Assembly: GCF_012489685.1 (NCBI RefSeq)
Contig: NC_080043.1
Span: 38,703,127 to 38,767,126, forward strand
Origin: Lotus japonicus
Lineage: Eukaryota; Streptophyta; Magnoliopsida; Fabales; Fabaceae
DNA length: 64,000 nt
Direction of reading: 5' to 3'
Positions 46,560 through 57,660 of the stretch are shown in pieces. Within the stretch, counting starts at the first letter, position 1, and each line of letters opens with the position of its first letter. Below the pieces are notes generated by a model. It searched no databases. It was given only the letters and a program-made list of their open reading frames with translations, and was not told where the DNA came from. A program made the translations under genes and the position numbers.

Positions 46560-48472
46560 TTCTTCCTCAAGTCTAGAGAGCTGAAATAGAAAGGCACCCA
46601 AACATACTTCTTTCACGTTAAAACTTCTTCAGAAAAAGGTTGGGTTTTGTGAGAGACAAGAGAGAAAAGGAGAGAGAGGTGTGAGGCTAGTCAAGGAAGG
46701 AGAAGAGGCGTGAAGCTAAGCAAGGCAAGGGAGCAGACCGTGATCATCTTCTTTAATCATCTATTCTTCTTCTCAATCTCTAGTCAAGGTGAGGGCTTTC
46801 CCGGTCTTGGGTAGAGTCTAGGCTATGTGCTACATGAATCTTGTCCTATGAGTGCAAAACCTTGTATGATTGGTGATAGGTTGTCTCTCTAACATGTTAA
46901 ACCTTTGTATGATGATTAGAGCCTTTTCTTGAACATGTTTTAGGGCCAAAGTTTCTGTTTTTACTTTCTCTAAAGGTTTTATGCCATGATCTATGAAAAT
47001 TCCTAGGCGAAATCATGCCAAACTTGATGAATATCCTTGAATCTATATTGATAGTCTATAACATGCGTTTGCAATGAATTATGTGTTGATGAACATGATG
47101 AAAAGCTTGCTGGATTTTTGTATGACTTGTATGTTGAGGCATGATAGCAAGTTTTTGATACTCTAATTATGGCATGGTCGAACCCTATTTTGCTTAGGGT
47201 TAGGCGTGTTGATTTCTCTTGTCTATGATTATGAGTTGTTGATAGTTACTGGATTTTTATACATGATATATACAAAAGTATGATGGCATGATGATGTGGT
47301 AAATTGATGATGCTTGGCCGAACCCAATGCTCCCTAGGGTTAGGCGTTTGATCTTGTTTATGTGATGGGAGATGTTTGGTAAATTTTCTGTTTTGGCAAG
47401 GATGGGGGAAACCCTATTAATATACTATGCATGATGGTTTATTGGTTTACTTATAGATTATGATTAGTAGTCAACCATAGAGATGCGAACTTCGCTTGCA
47501 AGTAGTGAATGATATGGTTATAGTGCTAGGGTATAGGCTATGGGCCATGAGAACGATAATGTCATTAGAGACAAACGATGACTTGCATGTGAGGGAGTTT
47601 TGTGGATTGACTGTGTGGTCTCCTTGAGAACTTGTGGATTGACTGTGTGGTCTCCACGTGACTTGGGTCGACTGTGTGGTCCCCTTGTGTTGTTCATCTG
47701 CGAATGATCGAGATTGGATCCAAGGTGTTGAGGTGGTTGTGTGAATGATGAGGACGTTAGTCTAACTGAACTTTAGGGTTGCTAACTCTAGATATGAATA
47801 CGAGACTGATGTTTCATTGTATGATTATAATGAACTGTGTTTATCTGTTACTTATGCATGGGAACTGACCCTCTACTATCTTTTATTTGTTTGTTCTAAG
47901 GGGGGCAGATGACATTGACAAAGAATGCGGTGCATTCTTGGGAATTGACACTCTGTGACGAGCACAAGGATGAGGCTTGGGTGACCGACGCGCACTAGGT
48001 CCGCTGGATCTACGTTGGCAATGCTACTCTTCGGTGCACCAACAAAAAGGGAGAATGGATTGAATGTCAACTGCATATTGGAAGGCTGGAACTACCGTTC
48101 GCACCCTATCGCTTCCGAACACCTTCGGACTTGGAATCAGAACAATCTTCAAACTTAGTATCTGAGCCGGAGTCGGATCCGTCTAAAGACATGGCAGTAT
48201 AGAAGAAGGAACCTTCAGAGGAACCTGAAAAGATGTCGGAGACTGTGCCGGAAGAAGAAGACCTTCCACCTGTGCTAGGAGAACCCTGGCACTGGGAGGA
48301 TCCATCCGATGACGAGCTGAGAGCCATAACCTTTGCCATTGAGGCAAGACTTCAGTATTGCGCGAAAACGGGTGGGATCTACCGAGGGCTGAGGAACCAC
48401 ATGCTGGAGAAGTTCACAGATGAGCCGATACGGGATGATGACTTTACTTCTGAGGAAGAGAACGAAGAATAG
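46560..48472 (+). pseudogene. LTR-internal transcription unit with unrecognised ORF (copy A)
   Basis: A leader (about 46560-46788) ends at the donor AAG/GTGAGG. The acceptor GGGGCAG at 47908 is followed at once by ATG 47909, and the ORF runs to TAG at 48470-48472 (188 codons). It carries two in-frame stops, TAG at 47996 and TAG at 48200, so this copy is broken. Readable parts: MTLTKNAVHSWELTLCDEHK, then GEWIECQLHIGRLELPFAPY, then an acidic Glu/Ser/Pro linker, then GEPWHWEDPSDDELRA and GGIYRGLRNHMLEKF, ending in an acidic tail. No family is recognised. The minus-strand LTR-B encodes the same protein with different breaks, so the ORF was once real in this LTR family. The intron and start of transcription are inferred from conserved motifs. 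Confidence 0.6.
47600..47690 (+). repeat. Stem-loop array in LTR-A, three units
   Basis: Loop TTGACTGTGTGGTC (third unit TCGACTGTGTGGT) with arms GTGGA/TCCTT (weak), GTGGA/TCCAC (47634-47657, perfect) and GGG/CCC (47665). The counterpart in LTR-B (51060-51200, minus) has AAGGA/TCCTT for the first unit. Confidence 0.75.
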
Positions 48473-48818
48473 GGTTTTGGTGTGAGGGATATCTATTTTC
48501 TGTTTGGGTTGAGAGTTTTCGAGTTTGGGGGTATTGGACATTTTATTTCCTTTAGATTGAAATATTCGAAAGTTCTGATGTAATTTTCTTTAGTTCATAC
48601 GTATGTTTCACACTTATTTCAGATGGTTTATTTAATTCAAAAAATTTGCGATGATGTTTACTTCCGCGAGATTTCTAAAGGTTAATTTTCAAAAGTTTTC
48701 GGAAAACGAACGTTTGTCATTAACTCAAGATTACTAATTTAACCGACGAAAATTCTTTATGAAATTTATGACGTTTGGTTACTGTGTGACACTCAAGAAA
48801 TCGGGGCGTTACACTTCC

Positions 48819-49368
48819 TCTTCCTTAGTAGTGTAGTCGTCATCTGGTAATGGCTCGTAGTGAACTTCCTCAGCAAACGGTTCCTCAGACCTCGATAAAT
48901 TTTGCCCTTCTGCTTGAAGTACTGATTGACTACCAATCTAAAGAAACTCTGGGCCTTCAGCTCGACTTCACTTGGGTTCTCCAAGATCCAAGGCTCTCCT
49001 TGCAGTGGTGGAAGCTCCTCCTCTTTCATCTCAGTCTTCGGCAGGTCCTCGGGTTCCGCTGATGGTTCACCCTTCTCTACCGACATCTCCTTACACAGAT
49101 CCGACTCCGACTCAGCCTCTAGGTTGGAAGATTGTTCTTATTCCAAGTCCGTAGGTGTTTGGAAACGATAGGGTGTGAATGGTAGTTCCACCCTTCCAGT
49201 CAACAGTAGAGATTCAATCCATTCTCCCTTTTTGTCGGTGCACCAAAGGGTAGCATTGTCGACGTAGATCCGGCGGACCTGGTGCGCGTCTGTCACCGAA
49301 GCCTCATCCTTGTGCTCGTCACGGAGTGTCAGTTCCCAAGAATGCACCGCATTCCTTGTCAAAGTCAT
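48819..49368 (-). pseudogene. LTR-internal ORF (copy B), interrupted by LTR-A
   Basis: The minus-strand ATG at 49368 directly follows a G-rich CAG acceptor, as in copy A. Parts: MTLTRNAVHSWELTLRDEHK, then IYVDNATLWCTDKKGEWIE, VELPFTPYRF, a TAA at 49140 where copy A has TCA (Ser), an acidic linker, GEPWILENPSEVELKAQSF and GKIYRGLRNRLLRKF. A frameshift follows, then an Asp/Glu tail that ran into LTR-A; the rest of the tail and a TAG lie at 45571-45610. The breaks are different from those of copy A, so they arose independently. Confidence 0.6.
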
Positions 49369-49582
49369 CTGCCCCCCCCCCTCCCCTAGAACAAACAAAT
49401 AACAGATAATGGAGGGTCAGTTCCCATGCATAAGTCACCAATAAATACAGTTCATGATAATCATACGATGAAATATCGGTCTCATATTCTCACATCTAGA
49501 GTTAGCATCCCTAAAGTTCAGTTAGACTAACGTCATCACCATCACACAACCATCTCAACACCTTGGATCCAATCTCGATCAT

Positions 49583-51041
49583 TGATAGCAATTCTACAAG
49601 TGTACGGATTGATCAAAGTAATAAAAAGATTGTCGAACCACAGGGATAGTTGTTCATCAATTGCTTCTTAGAGTTTAGTGTTTAGAATGTAAAAAGAAAA
49701 ATAATATAAGTTTGAGTTTTGTTTTATGAAAAACACTTGTAATCAAAAGCTAGAATCAATTCAGACAAAGAAGTACCTTGGGCAAAGTTTCACTTTGTCC
49801 AATTATGTTTCTTACAACCAAATCCTTATATGAACTTTAGAACTCCTTCTATGATGCTATAGCCTTTACCTTTACTTGTTAATACCTTAATCAAGTAAAT
49901 CATTCAATTTCAGTTGCTAAGCCTAATGCCTTAGTACCTAGTCAATTCAATTGAAGAATGAAGCTTCTATGTTTAGGCCAACACAATAAGTTCCCACCCT
50001 TATACTTAAGTGGTAGTAAACAAATCAATCTAATCCCATGGTCCCTTAAGTCTTACCAACTACCGTTGTGCAAGAAGAAAGACAGACACTTGCATGCATT
50101 CAAGAGAATATTGAAACAGAGAAAAGATACATAGAAAGGAAACTTTATTCATATAAGAAACTCAGAAGTTCATAACATAATCAAAGCTAAGGTTCACTTC
50201 ACCCAAAGTACAAAGGTAAACTAGCCAAACATGGCTAGAGAACTCATAATGCAAATCAAAAGAACAAAAACCTGAAACAAGAGTGCCAAGAAGCCTCCCA
50301 CAAGCTCCAAGAACCTAAACCTCTAAGTTTTGTTCAAAAAGTTCCAAGATACCAAATGAAATGACAAAAAACCTAATTTATAGACTTCTCAGCGGTCCGC
50401 CACGTATGTGCGTGGCATCCTCCACGCACATGCGTGGACAATCTGTCCAAAACGCCAATTTCATGTCAGCCCACCACGCATGTGCGTGGCCTAGGCAGTG
50501 CACATGCGTGGCCTTCAGTCCCTTCCTCATTTCCTTGCACAGAACCTGTCACACATGTGCGTGGCATAGCCGGCGGACATGCGTGGTTCATCAGATTCTT
50601 CTCCGAATTTTGTAACTCCTTCTTCAACTATCATCATGGCTCATTACTTGGTCTTCAATCATCATCATTAGCCATCAAAAACACCTGAAACCTTCAAAGA
50701 ATCTCAACAAACCATCATTCCACCAATGTCACTCATGGAAACACTCATTTAATCACAATAATTCAGAAATCATTCATTCAATTCATCAAATAAAACTCCC
50801 AATATGCAATCAACTCTCATGTATTCAAAGGACTTCAGCTCAAAACTGACCTTAGGAATTATCCTCTAACTAAAACTAATAAAAAGACCAAATAAATAGA
50901 CTAAAAACAACTAAATTAATGCAGATGCAATTATGAATTATAAAGTGACTCAACTTGACTTAAAACTCAATAAAAGACTCAAAAAGGAAAATAACGAAAC
51001 AAGAAGGACTCGATAAACATAGAATAAACATCAGGTCATCA
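49583..51041. repeat. Third solo LTR-like element (LTR-C), 1459 bp
   Basis: Starts TGATAGCAATTCTACAAGTG and ends AGGTCATCA, TG...CA, with TSD ATCAT (49578-49582, 51042-51046). The uninterrupted site is seen in LTR-A near 47700 (inverted). No coding region is present. Its family is not certain; the start resembles Athila/Cyclops-type LTRs. It carries the palindrome cluster at 50400-50586. Confidence 0.85.
50400..50586. repeat. Three paired palindromes CCACGCATGTGCGTGG
   Basis: Six near-palindromic 16-mers occur as three pairs: 50400/50422, 50474/50496 and 50549/50571. Spacing is always 22 bp within a pair and 74-75 bp between pairs. The best copies are CCACGCACATGCGTGG (50422) and its exact reverse complement CCACGCATGTGCGTGG (50474). 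The fourth to sixth are degenerate. Confidence 0.88.
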
Positions 51042-51059
51042 ATCATCCGCAGATGAACA

Positions 51060-51200
51060 ACACAAGAGGACCACACAGTCGACCCAAGTCACATGGAGAC
51101 CACACAGTCAATCCACAAGTTCTCAAGGAGACCACACAGTCAATCCTTACCCCATGACTAAATCATGGTTATCACGTGGAGAACACACAGTCAATCCACA
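51060..51200 (-). repeat. Stem-loop array in LTR-B, four units
   Basis: On the minus strand the loop TTGACTGTGTGGTC is flanked by GTGGA/TCCAC (51180-51200 unit, loop with one change), AAGGA/TCCTT and TGGA/TCCA. A last unit, GGGTCGACTGTGTGGTCC, is weak. The arms differ but remain complementary. Confidence 0.7.
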
Positions 51201-52764
51201 AAACGCCCTCGCGTGCAAGTCACCGTTTGCCTCTAACGGCACCATCATTCTCATGGTCCATAGCCTATACCCTATCACTTTAACCATATCATTCACTACT
51301 TGCAAGCGAAGTTCGCATCTCTAGGTTTAGCTACTAATATCATAACCAAGAGGTAAATTAATAAGTCATCATGCATAACATAATCAACAAGAGGTTTAGG
51401 GTTTTGTCCCATTCCTCACAAAAGCAGAAAATTATCAAGCAAACTCTCATCATGTAGACAAAGTCAAACGCCTAACCCTAGAGAGCATTAGGGTTCGGCC
51501 AAAACATCATCAATTCATCAAGTAATCATGGCAACATGCTTCTTCACACATCAAGTACAAAATCCAGCAACTACCATCAACACTTATATCCATAGACAAG
51601 AAGATTGAACACACCTAAACCCTAGACAAGTTAGGGTTTCGGCAATACCCTAATTTAGGGCATCAAAAAGACTTGTTATCATGCTTCATCATACTTCTCA
51701 TACAAACTCCAGCAAGCTTCACATCATGTTCATCATCACATAATACATTCAAAATGCATGATATAGACTATCAACACAAATTCAAGGATATTCATCAAGT
51801 TGGGCATGATTTCGCCTAAAGACTTTCATAGATCATGACATCAAACCTTAAAATAATGTAAAAACAGAAACTTTGGCCCTAAAACATGTTCAAGAAGGAC
51901 TCCACTTGATCATACAAAGTTTTACATGTTAGAGAGACAACAAAGCATCATCACAAGCAAGCTTTTCATGCGTACAAACCAAAACATGCATCACAAAGCC
52001 TAGACTCTACCCAAGACCGGAAAAGCCCTCACCTTTGTCTAGATATTGAAGAAGAAAGATGAATAGTTGAAGAAGATGATCACGGTCTCCTCCCTTGCCT
52101 TGCTTCTCACGAATCTCCTTCTTCTCCCTTGCTTCTTCTCACACTCGCGACTTATCTCTCTCTTTCTCTCTCAAAACCCTTTTTTTCTTTTCTCTGTTGA
52201 AACTTACGTGAATGAAAAGTGTTGTGCCTTTCTATTTCAGCTCTATTGATTTGAATAGAAGAGAGAAGAAAAACTCTCCCCCTTTTGCCCTTGTATGGTC
52301 GGCGGCCAACCAAGCCCAAGACTAGGGTTTCACAATTTTTTTTACTCTATCTCACTAATATTTGAAAAATAAATTAATGCATCATCTTTTAAAAATAAAA
52401 ACTGAATATAAATTAAATATAAAAGATATAAACTCCTTTTTATAAAAACAAAACCCAATCTTTACATTTAAACCAGATTTTTCCTCAAAATTAGGCAAAA
52501 CAAATCTCCACCATATCTTTTTCTTTGAATTTTCAGTCACCACTCTCCCTTGGCACCAAAATTCGTCCAACATCCCCTTGAGGCCCAAGCCTCACAAAAT
52601 TAAATTATCTTCCACACACAAATATTATTATTTCAGAAAATAATAATATTTTCACACATTTCATGCGAAATTCGCACGCATGTCATTCAAGAAATTCATT
52701 AATCACTAAAAATCCGCACTCTATTATAAATAAATAATAATTAACATAAAAATAGGGTCTTACA

Positions 52765-53840
52765 GAACGTCTGAATACAAAGGGCATTATTGATTGCTTC
52801 AAAATGAGCATTAGCGCAATAATATGTCAAAAAAAAAAAGCATTAGCGCAATAAGATACTTTGTGTAATGGCAGGGTTTAGCGATGCATCATGTTTTCAA
52901 TATAGAAACACATAATGAAATTAAAAACATGGAGATAGGTCATTTACCAAAGAAATAGATTTTGATATAAAAGTTGAGCTTTTTTAATTACCAATTTTTA
53001 TTGTTTCTCTGTCCAGTTAAGTCAATTCTTCACCTCTTTAAATTGATTTAGGAGAGTTAAAGAAACTCTCAGTTACAATCTCCATAAACCAATTTGTTGT
53101 GGAGGCTATAAATGGTAAACCTCCCTTATTTGGGATGTATTCCTAGAATGGTATACAATAATCGTAAATGAAACAAAAATAATAAAAAGGTTTTAAATTT
53201 AAATTATACATAAATAATAAATATTAAAATTAAAAAAAATTAAGTTTAAATAATTTTAACTTAATAGAATCTCACTCTCATAAGTAGTAGGTGAAATTCA
53301 CTCTCTAATGAGAAAAAAGCGAAAACTTTAAGATAACCTTTTGAAAAAAAGTTGAATCAAATTTTAATTAACCAGTGAAGAAATTATGTTCAAATATAAA
53401 ATAAAGATTTGAATTTAATCTGATAACTTTTTTCTTGGGTTACTTATTCAATCTTATAACGTTTGATTACAAATGATTCCTGTTTAAGATAAATGAATTT
53501 GATTTCAAAAAAGATAAATGAATTCATTCTAAAAAACATGTACGTTTCCAATTCAATTTAAAATTATTATAAATTTAAAACAAATTTCTAAATTGCTTGA
53601 GCTTCCATAAAAGTTTATCAGATCATTTAACAGATATAATCGTTTAAGTGAGTTCTTATTACACCTTTTAAACTCACGAGCAAAATGTTACCGTTTTAAT
53701 TGGATGAAATTTATTTATGATACTTCCACCATTTAACTAATCATTTTTATGTGATTTGATTTAATCCATTATTACAATTAGTGAGGGTAATTAGGTTTAA
53801 TGGATAATAAACTCAGTACACAATTAGTGCATAATTGAAT
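52765..53840. other. No gene seen; AT-rich
   Basis: No coding region or element ends supported. Confidence 0.45.
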
Positions 53841-54365
53841 TGTGGAAACTATGAGTTAAAATTTTATAAAATTCAAAACTTCATAAATAAAAATTAAGTA
53901 AAATAGATATGTAGAGTGGATAATGAACTTATACACAACAAAGTGCAGGGAAATGTAGGGACAACAAATTCCACCAACATTCGAGGCCCTGATTTGAAGA
54001 ATTTTTTCCTAGTGGGAATGTGGACAGAGACGAAAATCCCCTCAAGGCTAATTTAGGGGACGGGTGGGGATATGTCTCCGTGCCCGATGGTTTTGTGGAA
54101 ACTACATCAGTTAAAAAATTATAAATTCAAAATTTTATAATATAAGTTAATTAAAATAGGTATGTAATTAGGGTGCTTATTATAATGAGTAATGGACTTG
54201 ATACACGACCGTAGGAAAGTGTAGGGATAGCAAATTCCACCTGCATATGAAGATCCCGCGAGGATTACTTTATTTGAAGCCCTGATCTTGAAGATTTTTT
54301 TATGTGGGGATGAGAACAGGGAATTGACATCCCTGCCAGGTGGGTCCCCGCCCCGTATATATAAA
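53841..54365. repeat. Diverged tandem duplication, ~250-bp period
   Basis: Two copies begin tgtggaaact at 53841 and 54094. They share aatgtagggacaacaaattc-like (second: gtgtagggatagcaaattcc) and ccctgat..ttgaagattttt. They contain GGGGACGGGTGGGGA/GGTGGGTCCCCG motifs like hAT MITE subterminal sequence. Confidence 0.6.
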
Positions 54366-54819
54366 AGAAAATTGTACAAGATATTTGGATCTGTATATAT
54401 AAATAAAAAACATATGAAATCATTTAATCAAATTATGCTCATAAATATTCTTTTATGATTTTCTTTTCAAGAAATGTATTACAAGAATAACAATTGGAAG
54501 GTTTTACAATGTAGATATTGTATTAAAATTTTCAATTGATATAATGAATTCTTCAATGCCTTTTATAATTCTACAAAAATATTGTAAAATAAAAAATAAC
54601 TCATTAATATAACTTTATTTTTCCTTTTTATGTCAGGAAATTCATCAGGACAATCATGCACATATAAATATAATTATTACGCTTCTACATAACAAAATCA
54701 GACACACTCAACACATAAAAAAATATTTAAATTAATGTTCTCTTATATCCAAAATTAATTTAATTCATAATTTTTTTTAATAAACATAATCAAAATTATA
54801 ACATAAAAAAATGAATATC

Positions 54820-54849
54820 TCATTGCATCGCACGGGTAAAAAGTACTAG
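54820..54849 (+). mobile_element. Possible Helitron 3' terminus (degenerate)
   Basis: CATCGCACGGGTAAAAAGTA then CTAG and T resembles the Helitron 3' end at 20117-20147, but the left hairpin arm is missing. No 5' end was identified. Confidence 0.35.
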
Positions 54850-55342
54850 TTTATATATAAATATTGAGTTGTTTACTAATGAAAAGTACAGAATACAATT
54901 CCTTCACTCCCAATTAATCAAGCTTAAGAACTGGAAATTACTGCGGGAATATCATGAACCCGCAAGTGAGAAGTAGAATAAAAAAGAAAACAATTCTGCA
55001 TGGTTGATTGAACCTCAAAACAAAAACAAAAGTCACACACAACTCCTTGGCATCATCAAATAATTGTTCCGATCAATTTGTCTTTCATTGAACCAAAACC
55101 TAAAAATTCTTCTATGAAAGTCAAGAAAGTGAGAAACACGAGATAAGTAAATGAAAATAAATTTCAGGTAGCAATTTAATTACAAATCTTCGTAGAAATG
55201 TCAATAGTGTAATCAATTGGGGTGAAGCAGAGACCATAAAGGGGAAAAAAAAAAAGGGGGTGGGTGAAGCTCTTTTGGGTTGGATTTTTTTTTTTTGTCG
55301 CACGGGTAAAAATACATGTGAAGGATGCTAAAAATATAAAAT

Positions 55343-56045
55343 TTTGATGAGGTGCCAAACGAGCCACGGCATGTTTTTGGTAGCGGGATTAAACATTAAG
55401 GTAAATTATTTCTTTTTAGATAGGATCAAAATCGTACTTTTTGAAATAGAGAAACTAAAACCGAAGCAAAACTATTTTGTAGAGACCGAAAACATATTTA
55501 AGCCTACACACCTCCGAGGCCTCGGCGCCGTGGGCGCCCAAAGAAGAGTCATGCGGGGAAGCATGCCTCTACGAGTTCTCTTTGTAGGCCTAGAGGTCGC
55601 CCGAAAAAATCCAGTTCCGAAGAAAATTCGAAGGTTCCCACGCCGGTTAGCTCCCCATCTCCTTCTGGCCCCTACTTCACTCGTGCTACAAATGCTTGGC
55701 TTTTGGGTAAGGCGGCAGGCTTGGTTTTCTCTGGCAGTGATGAAGAGGCCATTCGTAGACTGGCCAAGGACCTGAAGGAAAATTGGCCAGTTAACTTATA
55801 GGTTCCTTGTGCCGTTTCTTTTGGTGTTTCTGGATTTGGGGTTTTAGTTGGCTCTTGGGGCTTTAAGTTGTTGGTGTCTCTTTATTTTCGTTTTTATTCT
55901 TCAGCTGGGTTTTGTGTATTTTCTTGCGGGTGTTTTTTTGTTTTTCTGTGTGGTTTCTTCCTTTCGGGGGGTTGTACTTTATTTCTATCTTATTAATAAA
56001 GCTCTTTTGTTCTCGAAAAAAAATGATTAAAACTTGCATATGTGT
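55343..56045. repeat. Dispersed repeat interrupted by LINE
   Basis: 55343-55508 matches 10095-10240. The match resumes after the poly-A at about 56026 (gattaaaacttgcatatgtg versus ggatttaatcttgcatgtgt at 10250). The LINE therefore sits inside this repeat. Confidence 0.65.
55509..56022 (+). mobile_element. 5'-truncated LINE 3' end with poly-A
   Basis: A short reading frame gives RGRPKKS-type basic motifs, then LLGKAAGLVFSGSDEEAIRR and LAKDLKENWPVNL with a stop near 55799. This is the usual C-terminus of a plant LINE ORF1. A T/G-rich 3' UTR follows, then attaataaagctcttttg and a poly-A of eight. The 5' end begins abruptly in the coding region, typical of incomplete reverse transcription. Confidence 0.7.
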
Positions 56046-56215
56046 GCAGTGCTGATGGTTTTCTGCTTCATTCAAGAATGGATGTAGCTACTGCAATTGA
56101 AGTGGAGGAAATTAATGATGCGGGAGTACAGTGCAACACATTAATAATGTTCCTAGATCTTCATTGAGAATATAAAGATGTTTAAAACATGTAGATAATT
56201 AATTTTAAAAACATA

Positions 56216-57521
56216 TTAACATTTTTTTCGTCTAAAATACGTACGTCTACATAACACCCCCACAAGTTCTAGAGGAAAAAAAAATAGTATAGCAAACGTG
56301 AAACATAAGTTACACATAAGATGGATTAAAGAAATGGAAATTATGGTCTGTCCACTAATTTTGAATTCTTGCACCTGGTAGATATTTGGGAAAGAAGCAT
56401 CTGTTGCAATACCACACAAGCCTTCCTCTGCATCTATGTCTCTCTGCATCCTTATATATCCTTTTTCTCCCCATCTCTTGCCCCATGAGTTTTTTGCAAG
56501 CCAATACTTAGTACCATCTTTATTTATACCAAAACCAACTATTGTAACTTCATGGTTGTTCCTAGTTCCACATTCTCCTGAAAAAATACCACTTGAGTAA
56601 AATTGGAAGTTCCTTCCAACAGCAATAGAAACTGACACGGGTTGATTAGCCACGGCTTTGAGGAGTGCTTTCTCACTATTACTAGGGACCCTTCCATAGC
56701 TATGAACCGGAATCTCAACTATGTGAGAGGCCTTCTTATCACAAGTTCCATCAACTCCCTTGTATGGATAATTTTCTTGTGAGGCGATTCCACCCTTTGC
56801 TATAATGAATTCAAATCCATCTTCCATATTGCCACCACTACATCCGTTGCTCACACCATTTGTGTTACAATCCACGAGTTGTTGCTCCGAGAGGGACACT
56901 AATTTTCCACCAGCTATTTTGAACATACTTTCTATTGCTGCCACGGTTGAAAATGCCCAGCAACTACCTAATATATCATAAAACAAAATTAAGAAAGCAT
57001 TGGTTTTAATTTAATGGAATTAATGAAATTAGTAATGAAATTAAGAAAGCACAAAAATATGCTTTGATGATGGTGTGCTTTATCTTACCACAATGCCTTT
57101 GATTTTTAACTCGAGTTACAGCCCCTCGTTTCCTCCAATCCATGGTAGCAGGAATATCAGTGACATTTTCATACTTAAATGTTATTCCTGTATTTTTCAT
57201 CTGTCCATATAATCTGTTTAAACCTGTACTGGAAGCCTTGAATTCTTCATTGGTTTGGTCAGCAAGATGATTAATTTTGAGTTTGTATGATTTGTTCCCA
57301 GCCATATTGAAGGATTCAATGTAGGCCAAATTGTCTTTGAATATTTGGTAACGTTTTTCCTTCTCTGCAGCATCCTTATAGACCTTGCCATGTTTTGACA
57401 TCCATTGCTCGTGTCTTTCTGATAATGAAACTTCGTCTTGAAGAAGGGTTCTAGACATTGCCTGAGAACTCCAAAGTGCAATTATGATGAAAAGAGCAAC
57501 AAGATATTGGTTTTGGTCCAT
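56216..57521 (-). CDS. Papain-family cysteine protease (SAG12-like)
   Basis: Two exons, 57521-57089 and 56967-56216, GT-AG intron of 121 bp. Papain-type proteases cleave proteins in vacuole or apoplast during senescence or defence. A signal peptide (VALFIIIALWSSQAMS) is followed by an I29 prodomain with ERFNIN pattern (EKRYQIFKDNLAYIESFN) at ~38-95. The mature enzyme starts near IPATMDWRKRGAV. Exon joining yields NQRHC-GSCWAFS with catalytic Cys; NNHEVTIVGFG supplies His and YWLAKNSWG the Asn. The oxyanion Gln is the Q in KNQ. Oddities: KNQGQC is KNQRHC, NHG is NHE, and the frame does not stop after ASFPNI but runs on about 50 codons into a hydrophobic tail, giving 394 codons against a usual ~345. 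A donor-like CAG/GTGCAA near the expected end could shorten it. Probably functional, but the end is uncertain. Confidence 0.88.
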
Positions 57522-57652
57522 GGAAGTTAGAAAAAGCTAAAGAAAATAAAGCGAAGGATTGAATGGAAGTTCTTTTTCGTTGAATTGTATATGTTAGAGG
57601 TAAGGTAAAATCAACTTGGTGGGTGAAAAATAAAATAACTGGATAGATAGAG

Positions 57653-57660
57653 TTTATATA
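57653..57660 (-). promoter_or_regulatory. TATA box of the cysteine protease gene
   Basis: TATATAAA on the minus strand, about 130 bp before the ATG at 57521. Confidence 0.6.

Larger units (their letters stand above)
45611..48813 (+). repeat. Solo LTR (LTR-A), 3203 bp
   Basis: Starts TGTAAGACCAGG, ends CGGGGCGTTACA, perfect TSD CTTCC (45606-45610, 48814-48818). No internal region or partner LTR exists, so it is a solo LTR from recombination between two LTRs. It inserted into the last codons of the ORF of LTR-B in opposite orientation. It contains a TATA box, a donor site and an ORF (next entries). Confidence 0.95.
45225..52764 (-). repeat. Old solo LTR on minus strand (LTR-B), split by two insertions
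   Basis: Read on the minus strand it starts TGTAAGACCC (52764) and ends near TAACGCTCCG..TATA (45225, expected TGTAACGCCCCG in plus orientation, G mutated). Flanks GAAAG (45220-45224) and GAACG (52765-52769) are an imperfect 5-bp TSD. Removing the insertions at 45611-48813 and 49583-51041 leaves about 2.9 kb. It aligns along its length, inverted, with LTR-A. It contains an ORF copy, a conserved splice donor and a stem-loop array, but the TATA box is lost (CATACAAGG). Confidence 0.88.

Noticed and set aside
50361..50688. Two overlapping 84-codon frames
   Set aside because: They run through the palindrome cluster of LTR-C; Cys/His/Trp repeats come from CCACGCATG units.
55121..55367. Minus-strand frames rich in Phe/Pro
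   Set aside because: Arise from poly-A/T runs; no domain or homologue recognised.
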